Shown piece after piece: positions 1-7,671 of a stretch of DNA of 32,902 nucleotides. Position 1 is the stretch's first letter. Each line of letters begins with the position of its first letter. Origin of the DNA: Myxococcales bacterium (GTDB taxonomy: Bacteria; Myxococcota_A; Polyangia; Palsa-1104; SHYY01); the NCBI GenBank assembly GCA_009692555.1, contig SHYY01000055.1:1-32902 (forward strand). The letters are read 5' to 3'. A program made the position numbers and the translations under genes. The notes under the pieces are model-generated. The model was not told the origin of the DNA, did no database searches, and worked only from the letters and a program-made list of their open reading frames with translations.

Positions 1-54
1 AGGGTTGTCGGTTGGCAGGAGGAATTTGTTGCGGGAGGAAGTTCGATTGCCGTC

Positions 55-149
55 GCTGCGGACGGGACGACTACGACTACGACTACGACTACGACTACGA
101 CTACGTGACGAGCAAGAGCCAGCAAGAGGGCCCCCTCCGCTGTTAAGCA
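55..149. repeat. Left copy of an inverted repeat shared by both window ends
   Basis: Bases 55-149 recur as the reverse complement at 32820-32902, the last base of the window. The copies match throughout except that the internal GACTAC tract has six units here (69-104) and four at the other end (as GTAGTC, 32865-32888); the 12-base difference equals two units. Flanks beyond base 149 differ. Bases 1-54 hold nothing I recognise. Most likely this is a dispersed intergenic repeat at which assembly stopped, rather than transposon ends, because the enclosed genes look chromosomal. Confidence 0.9.
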
Positions 150-161
150 TGACCCCTCGGA

Positions 162-1412
162 TCAGCGGCACCGCACCAGGGCGACATCGACGGCGCTGCC
201 CGCCAGCTCGTCGTCCTGCTGCCACGCCACGGCGGCGAGGTCCCCGTCACTCGCCAGTCCGAGCCCTTCGAGCCCGACCACTCCGCCGGCCACCGCAACC
301 TCCCCGGAGGACCGCCCCTCGCCGTCGAGCTGGCCGCAGTGGATCTCGTCGCCGTCGGCGGTGGCGGCGGGGCGTCCGTAGCACGCGATGCCAGCATCGG
401 CGCGGGCTGCCAGCGACCCGACGCGGCCCGCGGGCGCGGGGAGGGGCGTGACCACTCCGGAAGCTGCGACCCGGCCGAGCCACAGCTTCTCCGCGCGCTC
501 CATCATCAGAAGATCGCCGTCGGCGAGCCGTACCAGCGACGGGAAGCGCCCCTCGCCGGCCTCGAATGCCTCGCCCCGCGCAGCACCGCGCCCGTCGAGG
601 GTGACTCCCCGAACCACGTCGCGAGCCTCGACTCCGGTGCCGGCCACCGCCACCCAGACCGCGCGGACGTCGTGCCACCCGCCGGGGTGAGCCCCGGTGG
701 CCATGCGGCCGCGTGGGCGGACCGCTTCCGCCTCGGAGCCCGCGCGCGTGCCGCCCGGGAGCAGCTGGAGGGCGGGCTCGTGGGGAGCCGTGTCGAGCAC
801 GCGCGGCGGCGACGGGGACGGACCAGCGCGCCCCGCCCCGGTGAGGTTGACCGTCGGGACATCGACCGCCCAGGCCGACCACCCGACCAGCAGCGTCTCG
901 GGCGTGCGCAGGATCGCCAGCGGGCGCGGCCCGCCCTCCGCGACCACCGCGGTCGACGGCGCGCCCACCGTCCCGTCGCGGCTCACCTGCACCAGGGCGA
1001 TCGCCTCCCGCTCGGCCGGGTCGCGCCCCCCGAATGCGAGCACGAAGCCGTCATCGGCGACCACCAGGCGCGGCGAGCTGAGGCCGCTCCAGCCGATCGC
1101 GGCCTCCGCCGCCGGGGCCACCAGCTCGGCGCCCGGCCGGGTCGCATCGAGGACCGCGACGAGGATGCGCGAGCGCTCGCCGAGCTCGAGCCACGCCACC
1201 GCCACGCGCCCGCCCCCCGCGGCGACCGCCGGCCGGAGCCCTCCCACCGATGGCGCGGCGAGGCCGAGAGTGGCCACCGTGCAGGCCTCAGCGGGCGCGC
1301 CAGCCGCAGGCGAGACAACGCTCGGCCGCGCAGGCCCGCAGCCCGCGGCCCCGGCGAGAAGCGCGACCGAAGCACCGAGGATACGGGCTGTGCGCACGAA
1401 CTGGAGAATCAC
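162..1412 (-). CDS. Exported lipoprotein with beta-propeller-like repeats
   Basis: A 416-residue protein. The GTG start at 1412 is chosen because a lipoprotein signal follows (hydrophobic segment ending LLAGAAGC, lipobox about residues 18-25) and because the start overlaps the stop of the upstream gene in a GTGA junction, implying translational coupling. The mature part is a series of irregular 40-60 residue units containing motifs such as GGGRVAVAW, DDGFVLAFGG, ETLLVGWSA, DGDLLMME and DGDLAAVAW, which read like blades of a beta-propeller. No catalytic motif is visible. It is probably anchored to the inner leaflet of the outer membrane or to the cell surface. No enzymatic role is claimed. The stop lies 13 bases from the terminal repeat. 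Confidence 0.8.
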   Translation of the reverse strand: MILQFVRTARILGASVALLAGAAGCGPARPSVVSPAAGAPAEACTVATLGLAAPSVGGLRPAVAAGGGRVAVAWLELGERSRILVAVLDATRPGAELVAPAAEAAIGWSGLSSPRLVVADDGFVLAFGGRDPAEREAIALVQVSRDGTVGAPSTAVVAEGGPRPLAILRTPETLLVGWSAWAVDVPTVNLTGAGRAGPSPSPPRVLDTAPHEPALQLLPGGTRAGSEAEAVRPRGRMATGAHPGGWHDVRAVWVAVAGTGVEARDVVRGVTLDGRGAARGEAFEAGEGRFPSLVRLADGDLLMMERAEKLWLGRVAASGVVTPLPAPAGRVGSLAARADAGIACYGRPAATADGDEIHCGQLDGEGRSSGEVAVAGGVVGLEGLGLASDGDLAAVAWQQDDELAGSAVDVALVRCR

Positions 1413-2041
1413 GGGACCTGGCAGGAGTTCAGCTTCACGTCGGTCCCTTCGACGCGGATCATCGCCGGACGGCAGACCAGCTTCACGGGGCCACGCGGCG
1501 GGCAGTCGCTGTCCGCACCGGCGCAGGCGCGGAAGCACGTCCCCCGCTCCAGGATGCAGTAGCCGCTCCGACACTCGACGCCGGCGGTACAGGGCACCCC
1601 CGATCCGCCCCCACCGACCTGGCGCGCACACCGGAGATCGACGAGCGGCGGAGGCATCGGGTCGGCGACGAACGGCTGGCACGAGTAGCCCGCCGTCAGC
1701 GCGGTCGGGCCACAGTCGCTCTCCGACTTGCAGGGATGGCCCTGTGCCCCGTCGTTCCGGGGCGGCGGGCGGCAATAGCCGCCATCGCACGAGGAGTCGA
1801 TCGGACAGGCCCGGTCCGGCTGGAAGGCTCCGCCGACGCAACGCTCGGAGAGCGCGCCACCCGCCTGGCACCGTCGCTGCGGTGGCTGGCAGCCGGCGAA
1901 CGAAGCGAGATCGCGTAGCACCGGGTTGCCGGCAGCGTCGATTCGAGGGTCGAAGCCGGCGTTCTCCACGGTGCACCCGACCCCAGCGGACCAGAGCCCG
2001 CCAAGCACAGCGACCGGCGCCACGAAGGGCAAGCGACGCAT
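1409..2041 (-). CDS. Cysteine-rich lipoprotein
   Basis: A 210-residue protein with an N-terminal lipoprotein signal (hydrophobic stretch from residue 5, lipobox SAGVGC) and about 19 cysteines in the mature part, arranged as CxxG-, SDC- and SGYC-type clusters. These resemble the small disulfide-rich modules common in myxobacterial surface proteins. It is the first gene of a two-gene operon: its TGA stop overlaps the GTG start of the next lipoprotein by four bases. It diverges from the DUF4239 gene, with 68 bases between the starts. No enzymatic signature is visible; disulfide-stabilised binding or structural roles are plausible but unproven. Confidence 0.8.
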   Translation of the reverse strand: MRRLPFVAPVAVLGGLWSAGVGCTVENAGFDPRIDAAGNPVLRDLASFAGCQPPQRRCQAGGALSERCVGGAFQPDRACPIDSSCDGGYCRPPPRNDGAQGHPCKSESDCGPTALTAGYSCQPFVADPMPPPLVDLRCARQVGGGGSGVPCTAGVECRSGYCILERGTCFRACAGADSDCPPRGPVKLVCRPAMIRVEGTDVKLNSCQVP

Positions 2042-2096
2042 CGGGCGAATGATGGCACCGGGGGCGGTGTTTGGAAAGATCCGGCGGGCGGCGGGC

Positions 2097-2102
2097 TATA
2101 GT
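2097..2102 (+). promoter_or_regulatory. -10-like hexamer close to the DUF4239 start
   Basis: TATAGT lies seven bases before the ATG at 2110, flanked by short GGCGGG/CCCGCC arms. If it is a -10 element, transcription would start at or beside the ATG, giving a leaderless message. No clear -35 hexamer was found at 17 bases. Confidence 0.45.
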
Positions 2103-2109
2103 CCCGCCC

Positions 2110-2910
2110 ATGAAGCACGCCAACGCGCTCGGGTCCATGCAGGCCCTCCTCCCGTCGGTGCTCGGCAGCATCGCGCTGTCGCTCGGGGGCCTCCACCTGG
2201 TGCGCCGGCTGGTGCCGGTCAACGCTCTCCGCGCCAGCAACGACTCCGTCGGCAACTACCTCCAGACCGTCGGCACCGTGTACGCCGTCCTGCTCGCGTT
2301 CGTGGTGTTCGTGGTGTGGACACAGTTCAACGAGGCGCGCGCGCAGGTGGAGCGCGAGGCCAACGAGCTGATGGACCTCTCGCGCACCGCCAAGGGGCTG
2401 CCCGATCCGATCGCCTCGCGGGTGCAGGCGAGCCTGGCGGACTACGTCGCCGCGGTGCTCGGGATCGAGTGGAAGGCGATGGAGCAGAACCAGCTGGCCG
2501 GATTCGACCGGGGCACGGAGATCCTCGAGGAGCTTTGGGACGTCCTGCACCGCGTGGACCTGTCCGGCGAATGCCAGGGCGCCATCTACGGGGAGGTGCT
2601 GGCGCGCTTCAACGATCTCAGCGACGCGCGCACCAATCGCCTCTCCGGGAGCCGGATGCGAATCCCGCTCGCGCTGAAGGTCCTCCTCTACACCGGCGCG
2701 ATGATCACCGTCGGCTCCCTCTACATGCTCGCCGTCGACAACGAGGTCATTCACATGATCATCACCGCCGCGATGGCGGGCGCAATCTCCCACGTCCTCT
2801 ACCTGATCCACGACCTCGACAACTGCTTTTCGGGCGACTGGCAGGTGCCCCGGGAGCCGTTCGAGCGCCTCCAGCGCTACGTCGCGGCCGCCACCAGGAA
2901 ATTGGAGTAG
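2110..2910 (+). CDS. DUF4239 (bestrophin-like) integral membrane protein
   Basis: A 266-residue protein with four predicted membrane helices in two hairpins. One pair is near the N terminus (about residues 10-30 and 52-70, followed by WTQFNEARAQVEREANEL). The other pair is about residues 180-235, followed by YLIHDLDNCFSGDW. The conserved helix-2 exit, the long soluble loop with EWxxM, and the terminal 'DLDxxFxG' box match the DUF4239 family, which is annotated bestrophin-like; an anion-channel role is family inference only. The ATG at 2110 is preferred over the upstream TTG at 2071 because it starts right after a -10-like hexamer and avoids a poorly hydrophobic extension. It converges with the D8C lipoprotein gene, leaving four bases between stop codons. 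Confidence 0.82.
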   Translation: MKHANALGSMQALLPSVLGSIALSLGGLHLVRRLVPVNALRASNDSVGNYLQTVGTVYAVLLAFVVFVVWTQFNEARAQVEREANELMDLSRTAKGLPDPIASRVQASLADYVAAVLGIEWKAMEQNQLAGFDRGTEILEELWDVLHRVDLSGECQGAIYGEVLARFNDLSDARTNRLSGSRMRIPLALKVLLYTGAMITVGSLYMLAVDNEVIHMIITAAMAGAISHVLYLIHDLDNCFSGDWQVPREPFERLQRYVAAATRKLE

Positions 2911-2914
2911 ACCC

Positions 2915-4654
2915 TCAATCGGTGCCGCAATACCTGAGATTGCACGCCGGGGGAGTGGGCAGCCTGAAGACATAGTAGTTTCCGCAGTTGATGATCGCGA
3001 TCATCGCGTTCCAGTTGCAGGCATTCCCGGACCAGTTGAAGCAGACCATGCGCTGCACCACTCCGTCGCCGACGTTCGGGTAGGTGCCGCTGAGCCAGCC
3101 GGGCGCGTGGGTGCCACACAGCATCGTCTGCGGGGCGGTCGTCGGCATCTTCGTCCCGGAGGCGCCGATGAATCGGTACCACAGGTTGTTGAGCGCGCTG
3201 TCGCACACCACCGACCCGCTGAAGGCGACGTTGCGCGTCTTGTCGTCGAGCGGCATCGCGTTCACGCACTCCGGCTGCGCGATGCACAGCCCGCCCGCGC
3301 ACACCTGATTCTGCGGGCAGGGCATCCCGCATTTTCCGCAGTGCGCCGCGTCGGCCATCAAATTGACCTCGCAGCCGTCGTTCGCGTTGCCGTTGCAATT
3401 GCCGAAGCCGGCATTGCAGCCGCCGAACCCACAGGTGCCGTTGGCACAGCCCGCGACGCCATGGGCCGGCTTCAGACACCCCTTGCCGCAGCCCGCGCAG
3501 TGCGCCGGATCGGTCTGGATATTCACCTCGCACCCGTCGACCGGGTTCATGTTGCAGTCGCTGAAGGGCACCTTGCACGACACCAGCTTGCAGAGGCTGT
3601 CCATGCAGCCGGCGATGCCGTTCAGCGCCTGCCCGCAGTCATTGCCGCACTTGCCGCAATTGGCGGGATCGTTCGCCAGCGCCCGCTCGCAGCCATTCTG
3701 GACGTTGCCGTCGCAATCGCCGAAGCCGGGGCTGCAGCCACCGACAGCGCATCCTCCGCCGAAGCAGCTCGCCAGCGCGTTCGGGGGCGCGGGGCACACC
3801 TTGCCGCACGAGCCGCAGTTCTGCGGGTCCTTGGTCACCGTGACCTCGCACCCGTCGACGGCGTTCTTGTTGCAATCGGCGAAGCCCGCGTAGCAGCTCT
3901 GGATCTTGCAGCCATTGGAGCACGCCCCCATGCCATTCGCCACGTTGCAGAAGTTCCCGCACTGCCCGCAATTCAGCGGATCGCCCTGGAGGTTCGCCTC
4001 GCAGCCGTTCGACGCGTCCTTGTCGCAGTCGGTGTAGCCGCCGATGCACGCGTTGATCGCACACTGCGACTGGACACAGGCGATCAATGCGTGATTCATC
4101 TGGCCGTTCGGGCAGGGCTTCCCGCAGCCGCCGCAGTGCAGCGGGTCCTTGCTGACGTCGACGCAGGCCCCAGCGCAGCACGCCTGCGCGCACGCGGTAC
4201 CGCACTTTCCGCAGTTCTTCGCGTCTCCCACGAGATCGACGCACTGGTGCGCGCAGCAGGCGACCTTGCCCACTCCACCGTCGGCGGGGCAGTCCCCGTC
4301 CGCCTTGCAGCCGGCGACGCACTGGAAGCCTCCCTTCGCCGCCTCGCAATATTCCCCGACCGGGCAGACGTCCTTCTGGGGCGTGCAGGCGACGCAGGTG
4401 CCGCTTTGCGGGTCGCACACCGGCGTCGCGCCCTGGCAGTTCAGACACTTCCCGGCGAGATCGGGGAGCACGGTCAGGTCGCCCGGGCGCTTCGCGAGAT
4501 CGGCGGCGGCCGGAGCAAGGTCGGCCGCCGCACTCAGGTCATCGGGCGACAGCGGGACGGCGAGATCGACCCCAAGCCGGGTCGCAGGGGCCTGGCCGCA
4601 GGCGACGAGCAGCGGGGCCAGTGCGAGGGCGGCGAGAGGCAGTCGACCGCTCAT
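2915..4654 (-). CDS. Cys-rich repeat lipoprotein with a C-terminal uromodulin-like D8C domain
   Basis: A 579-residue protein with three parts. (1) Lipoprotein signal with lipobox LLVAC, then an Asp/Ala-rich linker. (2) About residues 65-460: many cysteines, including five units built on 'D-x-N-x3-(N/D)GCE-x8-D-x2-NCGxCG-x2-C', a pattern typical of large myxobacterial surface proteins. (3) Residues 462-579: a domain with exactly eight cysteines and the boxes WYRF, CGTHAPGWLSGT, NWSG, NCGNYYVF and PPACNLRYC. Part 3 follows, in order and spacing, the D8C/D10C domain of vertebrate uromodulin and GP2 as I remember it (WYRFVG, AP-WL-GTHP, HWSG, YYVY-L-APPEC-L-YC). In those proteins the domain carries glycans and, in GP2, binds bacterial adhesin FimH. 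Function here is unknown; surface display and protein or glycan contacts are inference. Its promoter may lie in the 36-base gap after the upstream propeller gene. Confidence 0.88.
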   Translation of the reverse strand: MSGRLPLAALALAPLLVACGQAPATRLGVDLAVPLSPDDLSAAADLAPAAADLAKRPGDLTVLPDLAGKCLNCQGATPVCDPQSGTCVACTPQKDVCPVGEYCEAAKGGFQCVAGCKADGDCPADGGVGKVACCAHQCVDLVGDAKNCGKCGTACAQACCAGACVDVSKDPLHCGGCGKPCPNGQMNHALIACVQSQCAINACIGGYTDCDKDASNGCEANLQGDPLNCGQCGNFCNVANGMGACSNGCKIQSCYAGFADCNKNAVDGCEVTVTKDPQNCGSCGKVCPAPPNALASCFGGGCAVGGCSPGFGDCDGNVQNGCERALANDPANCGKCGNDCGQALNGIAGCMDSLCKLVSCKVPFSDCNMNPVDGCEVNIQTDPAHCAGCGKGCLKPAHGVAGCANGTCGFGGCNAGFGNCNGNANDGCEVNLMADAAHCGKCGMPCPQNQVCAGGLCIAQPECVNAMPLDDKTRNVAFSGSVVCDSALNNLWYRFIGASGTKMPTTAPQTMLCGTHAPGWLSGTYPNVGDGVVQRMVCFNWSGNACNWNAMIAIINCGNYYVFRLPTPPACNLRYCGTD

Positions 4655-4690
4655 CGGTTGTGGGCCCTTTCCGTCGCCAGCGTATCACGG

Positions 4691-6133
4691 CTACTCCGCG
4701 AGAGGCGCCAGGTAGATCCCGGCGCGCTCCGGGTCGGTGGTGTAGGCATAGACCACCGACTTGCCGTCAGGAGTGACCGAAAAACCCGGATCGGCCCGCT
4801 GGGCGATCAGGGTCGCAGCGCCCTGGGCGAGATCGATCCACTTGATGTCCGCCCTGGCGACGCCCTCGAGGGTCGCCTCGTAGTCTTCGGTGAACACGAT
4901 CCGCGTCCCGCGGGCACGCAGCAGGTTGCTCGAACGCTCGGCGATTGCCCGCGACGGGCCCCCCACCACCGACTGCACCCGGAGTGTGCCGGCCCAGTCC
5001 TTCTCGTCACATCCGGTGAAATAGAGCGCGCGACTCGAATCGGCGGTGAAGGTGTTGCCGAAGGAACCGTTCGTCGCGGCGTCGGGGGTCGCCGAGAGCG
5101 TGATCGGCACGCTCGGACCGGTCGCCGAGGCGAGGAACAGGTCGCTGAACGAGGCGCCCGTCTTCCCGTGGTAGATGACGAAGCGGTCATCGATCGAGAG
5201 GGCATTGAAGTCGAGGACGCCCTTCGCTTGCAGCGTGATCGGCGCGCCCTTCACCGGCGCCCGCACCAGCGCACCCTTTGTGGTCGCGTAGAGGACGGCG
5301 CTGCCATCGTGGGTGAAGCGGGCGTCGTAGATCTCGGCGAGATTGGAGATCAACGGCGCTCCTCCCCCGATCGGCACCACCGACCCGACGCCGGCCTGAT
5401 TGACCACCAGCACCATCGTGCCCGCGATGTCCGCCACCCAGAAACTGACGGCGTCCAGGAGCAGGTCGACGCGCTTTCCCGCAGGATCCCATGAGGTTAC
5501 GGCCGCCTTCCCACCCTCGGGCGGACAATGGGAGGCCACGAGGTGATTCCCGACGATGTCGACGATCGGGATGCAGTTGTTGGCCCCCAGCCCGACGCGC
5601 TTCTGGACCACCTTCGGCGCGCTGTGGTCGGTCCGGTCGAAGACCAGATCCGCGAACGTGGTGTCGGCGTCGACGTTGTCGTAGTAGGCGATGTACGCGC
5701 CGTCCCGGCTGACCGCGCCTGCGACCGGGGAGCGCTTCGCGAACTCCTTGTAGACTCCCGCGCGCCAGGCGCCCAGCACGCCATTGCCGTCGCCGTCGGT
5801 GTCGTGCCAGACCACGACCGTCCGACCGAGGACGAAGCTCTTGAATTGATCCGTGTTGGCGACGATCGCCTGTACCGGGCCACCGGAGAGGGGCACCGCG
5901 CGCGCGACCGGCCGCGCCTGATCGTTGAAATCGATGAAGACCACCCAACCGTCATCGGTGACGCCGACCAGGACGGTCTCTCCCTCGGCCAGCCGCCGGC
6001 CGCTTACGGTCATCGGCAGGTCCGCAGGGGGCGCCAGGTCCACGCCCCCATCCGCGAGCGGCCCGTCGGTCCCGCCAACCGGTCCGCCGCATCCCGAAGT
6101 CAAGAGTACGCCGACAAAGCACAGGGTCCGCAT
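4691..6133 (-). CDS. Beta-propeller (TolB/PD40-like) lipoprotein
   Basis: A 480-residue protein. The ATG at 6133 is chosen because it gives a clean lipoprotein signal (MRTLCFVGVLLTSGC) and has a GAGG ribosome-binding site seven bases upstream; the longer open frame before it lacks export features. After a Gly/Asp-rich linker the sequence runs as repeated blade-like units ('SRDGAYIAYYD', 'THDGSAVLYATTK', 'TADSSRALYFTGCD', 'TPDGKSVVYAYTT'), the PD40/TolB-type propeller signature of 'xxDGxxxxY'. It is expected in the periplasm or on the surface. No catalytic residues are visible. It precedes the D8C lipoprotein gene by 36 bases on the same strand, so the two may be co-transcribed. Confidence 0.8.
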   Translation of the reverse strand: MRTLCFVGVLLTSGCGGPVGGTDGPLADGGVDLAPPADLPMTVSGRRLAEGETVLVGVTDDGWVVFIDFNDQARPVARAVPLSGGPVQAIVANTDQFKSFVLGRTVVVWHDTDGDGNGVLGAWRAGVYKEFAKRSPVAGAVSRDGAYIAYYDNVDADTTFADLVFDRTDHSAPKVVQKRVGLGANNCIPIVDIVGNHLVASHCPPEGGKAAVTSWDPAGKRVDLLLDAVSFWVADIAGTMVLVVNQAGVGSVVPIGGGAPLISNLAEIYDARFTHDGSAVLYATTKGALVRAPVKGAPITLQAKGVLDFNALSIDDRFVIYHGKTGASFSDLFLASATGPSVPITLSATPDAATNGSFGNTFTADSSRALYFTGCDEKDWAGTLRVQSVVGGPSRAIAERSSNLLRARGTRIVFTEDYEATLEGVARADIKWIDLAQGAATLIAQRADPGFSVTPDGKSVVYAYTTDPERAGIYLAPLAE

Positions 6134-6288
6134 GTCGCCTCGCTGATCGAGACCAGCTTCCGTTGCTGCGAGCCCGCCGTCAAGACAGCATTCGGCTGCG
6201 GCTGCGCTGCATCGGGCGTCTTGACCGGCGCCGTGAACCGGTGGCGCCCTTGGCGCCGCGACGCTCGTCACTCCAACCGGGAGGCACG

Positions 6289-7623
6289 ATGTCCAGCTAT
6301 CGAATTCTCTCACTCGATGGTGGGGCCGGGGCGATCACCTACATCAACTGCCTGGTCGACCTCGAGCGCCGGAGCCCCGGCTTCGTCGCCGCCACCGACC
6401 TGTTCGTCGGCTCCTCGGCGGGATCGTTCCTGGCCATCTACCTGGCGTGCAACGTCGCCCTCGTCGACGCAGGGCGGATCTCGGGCGTCGAGCTCCTCGA
6501 GGCGTGCCGCTCCTTCCTGACCGCGGCGGCGCGCGCGATGGTCCCGGCCAGCCCCCAGGCCTACGTCGACATGGTCCTCGGCAAGGGGCCCCTCTCGAAC
6601 TACGACAAGACCCAGGCGCTGATGCAGGAGGAGGCGAACTACGGCCCCACCACCACACTCGGTGACCTGCCGCCCGGGCGGCGCGTGGTGGTCCCGGCAG
6701 GTCGAGCAGGCGCCCCCTGGGGTCCTCGCACCTACGACAGCGCCGACCCCGCCGACGCGGGCGAGCGCCTCTACGACGTGGCCCTGCGCAGCGGCTCGTT
6801 CCCGATCGTGTTCCCGATCCGCGACGGGCAGGTCGACGGTGCGGTGAACACCAACAACCCGGCGATGATCGGTCTCGTGCGCGCGCTCGCCGGCCGCGGC
6901 AAGGTGGCCGCGGTGCCGCACGAGGAGATCGTCCTCATCAACCTCGGCGCCGACGACGGGAGCAGCAACCTCTCCAACCTGTTCATGCCCGAGCAGCCCG
7001 AGCCCCCGCGCGATCTGCCGGCGCCGCCCGGGCCCCCCGTGCTGCCCGAGGTCGAGGATGCGCTCAAGGCGCTGGGGCCGGTGCAGCGCGCCGCTGGCGA
7101 ACGGCTCCGTCTCCTGCTCACCGAGCTCCACGACGGCGATCGGTCGCTGCTCAACCCCACCATCCGGGCGGGCCTGGACGGAACCATCGGGGCGCTGGGC
7201 GTCGGGCTCGAGCTCGCGGTGCGACAGCTCCGCGGCGGCCCTCCTCCCGCTCTGCTCCCCTCACCGCCCCCGTCCACACCCGCGTCGAGCGAGTGGGGCT
7301 GGCTGCCCTGGTTCGCCTTCCCGATGAACCTCCTCTACCTCCTCCAGGTGATGCTCAACAGCGAGGGGCGCGGGGTCGCCCAGCAGTGCCACGAGCTGCT
7401 CGGGGATCGCGCGTTCCGCCTCGCCCCGGTCGGCCTGGTGCCGTCGAACGTGGGCTTCCTGATCGATCTCCTCGGGATGGTCGACCTGCTGGTGGGCCTC
7501 GGCGCGCTGACCGCGAAGCAGTGGGCGGTCGAGGAGCCGGAGTGGGTGAGGGCGCTGTACAACTTCCAGCCCTGCGCCGCCGAGTCGCATGCCTGGATCG
7601 CGGAGCGCTGGATGAAGGGCTGA
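6289..7623 (+). CDS. Patatin-like phospholipase
   Basis: A 444-residue protein with the hallmarks of the patatin family: an N-terminal strand then the glycine-rich oxyanion segment (SLDGGAGA, residues 8-15), the nucleophile elbow GSSAG with Ser43, and the catalytic-dyad aspartate in 'DGAV' (Asp183). The family hydrolyses acyl-ester bonds of phospholipids or other lipids. The oxyanion loop is DGGAGA rather than the common DGGGxRG, a mild deviation. The C-terminal half (residues about 240-444) is Pro-rich and then has two hydrophobic stretches that may associate with membrane. The ATG at 6289 is preferred because GGGAGG lies eight bases upstream and the family N terminus begins there. No signal peptide, so it is probably cytoplasmic. 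Confidence 0.88.
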   Translation: MSSYRILSLDGGAGAITYINCLVDLERRSPGFVAATDLFVGSSAGSFLAIYLACNVALVDAGRISGVELLEACRSFLTAAARAMVPASPQAYVDMVLGKGPLSNYDKTQALMQEEANYGPTTTLGDLPPGRRVVVPAGRAGAPWGPRTYDSADPADAGERLYDVALRSGSFPIVFPIRDGQVDGAVNTNNPAMIGLVRALAGRGKVAAVPHEEIVLINLGADDGSSNLSNLFMPEQPEPPRDLPAPPGPPVLPEVEDALKALGPVQRAAGERLRLLLTELHDGDRSLLNPTIRAGLDGTIGALGVGLELAVRQLRGGPPPALLPSPPPSTPASSEWGWLPWFAFPMNLLYLLQVMLNSEGRGVAQQCHELLGDRAFRLAPVGLVPSNVGFLIDLLGMVDLLVGLGALTAKQWAVEEPEWVRALYNFQPCAAESHAWIAERWMKG

Positions 7624-7656
7624 GGGACTGACGACAGACTGAGGACCACCCATCGG

Positions 7657-7665
7657 TGTTATCCT
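7657..7665 (+). promoter_or_regulatory. Extended -10-like element before the kinase gene
   Basis: TG-T-TATCCT fits an extended -10 (TGnTAnnnT). It ends six bases before the GTG start codon at 7672, with no Shine-Dalgarno sequence between, so a leaderless GTG-initiated transcript is likely. Confidence 0.5.
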
Positions 7666-7671
7666 CGCGCC

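Noticed and set aside
6178..6183. TTGACG as a -35 box for the propeller lipoprotein gene starting at 6133
   Set aside because: No acceptable -10 hexamer at the right spacing.
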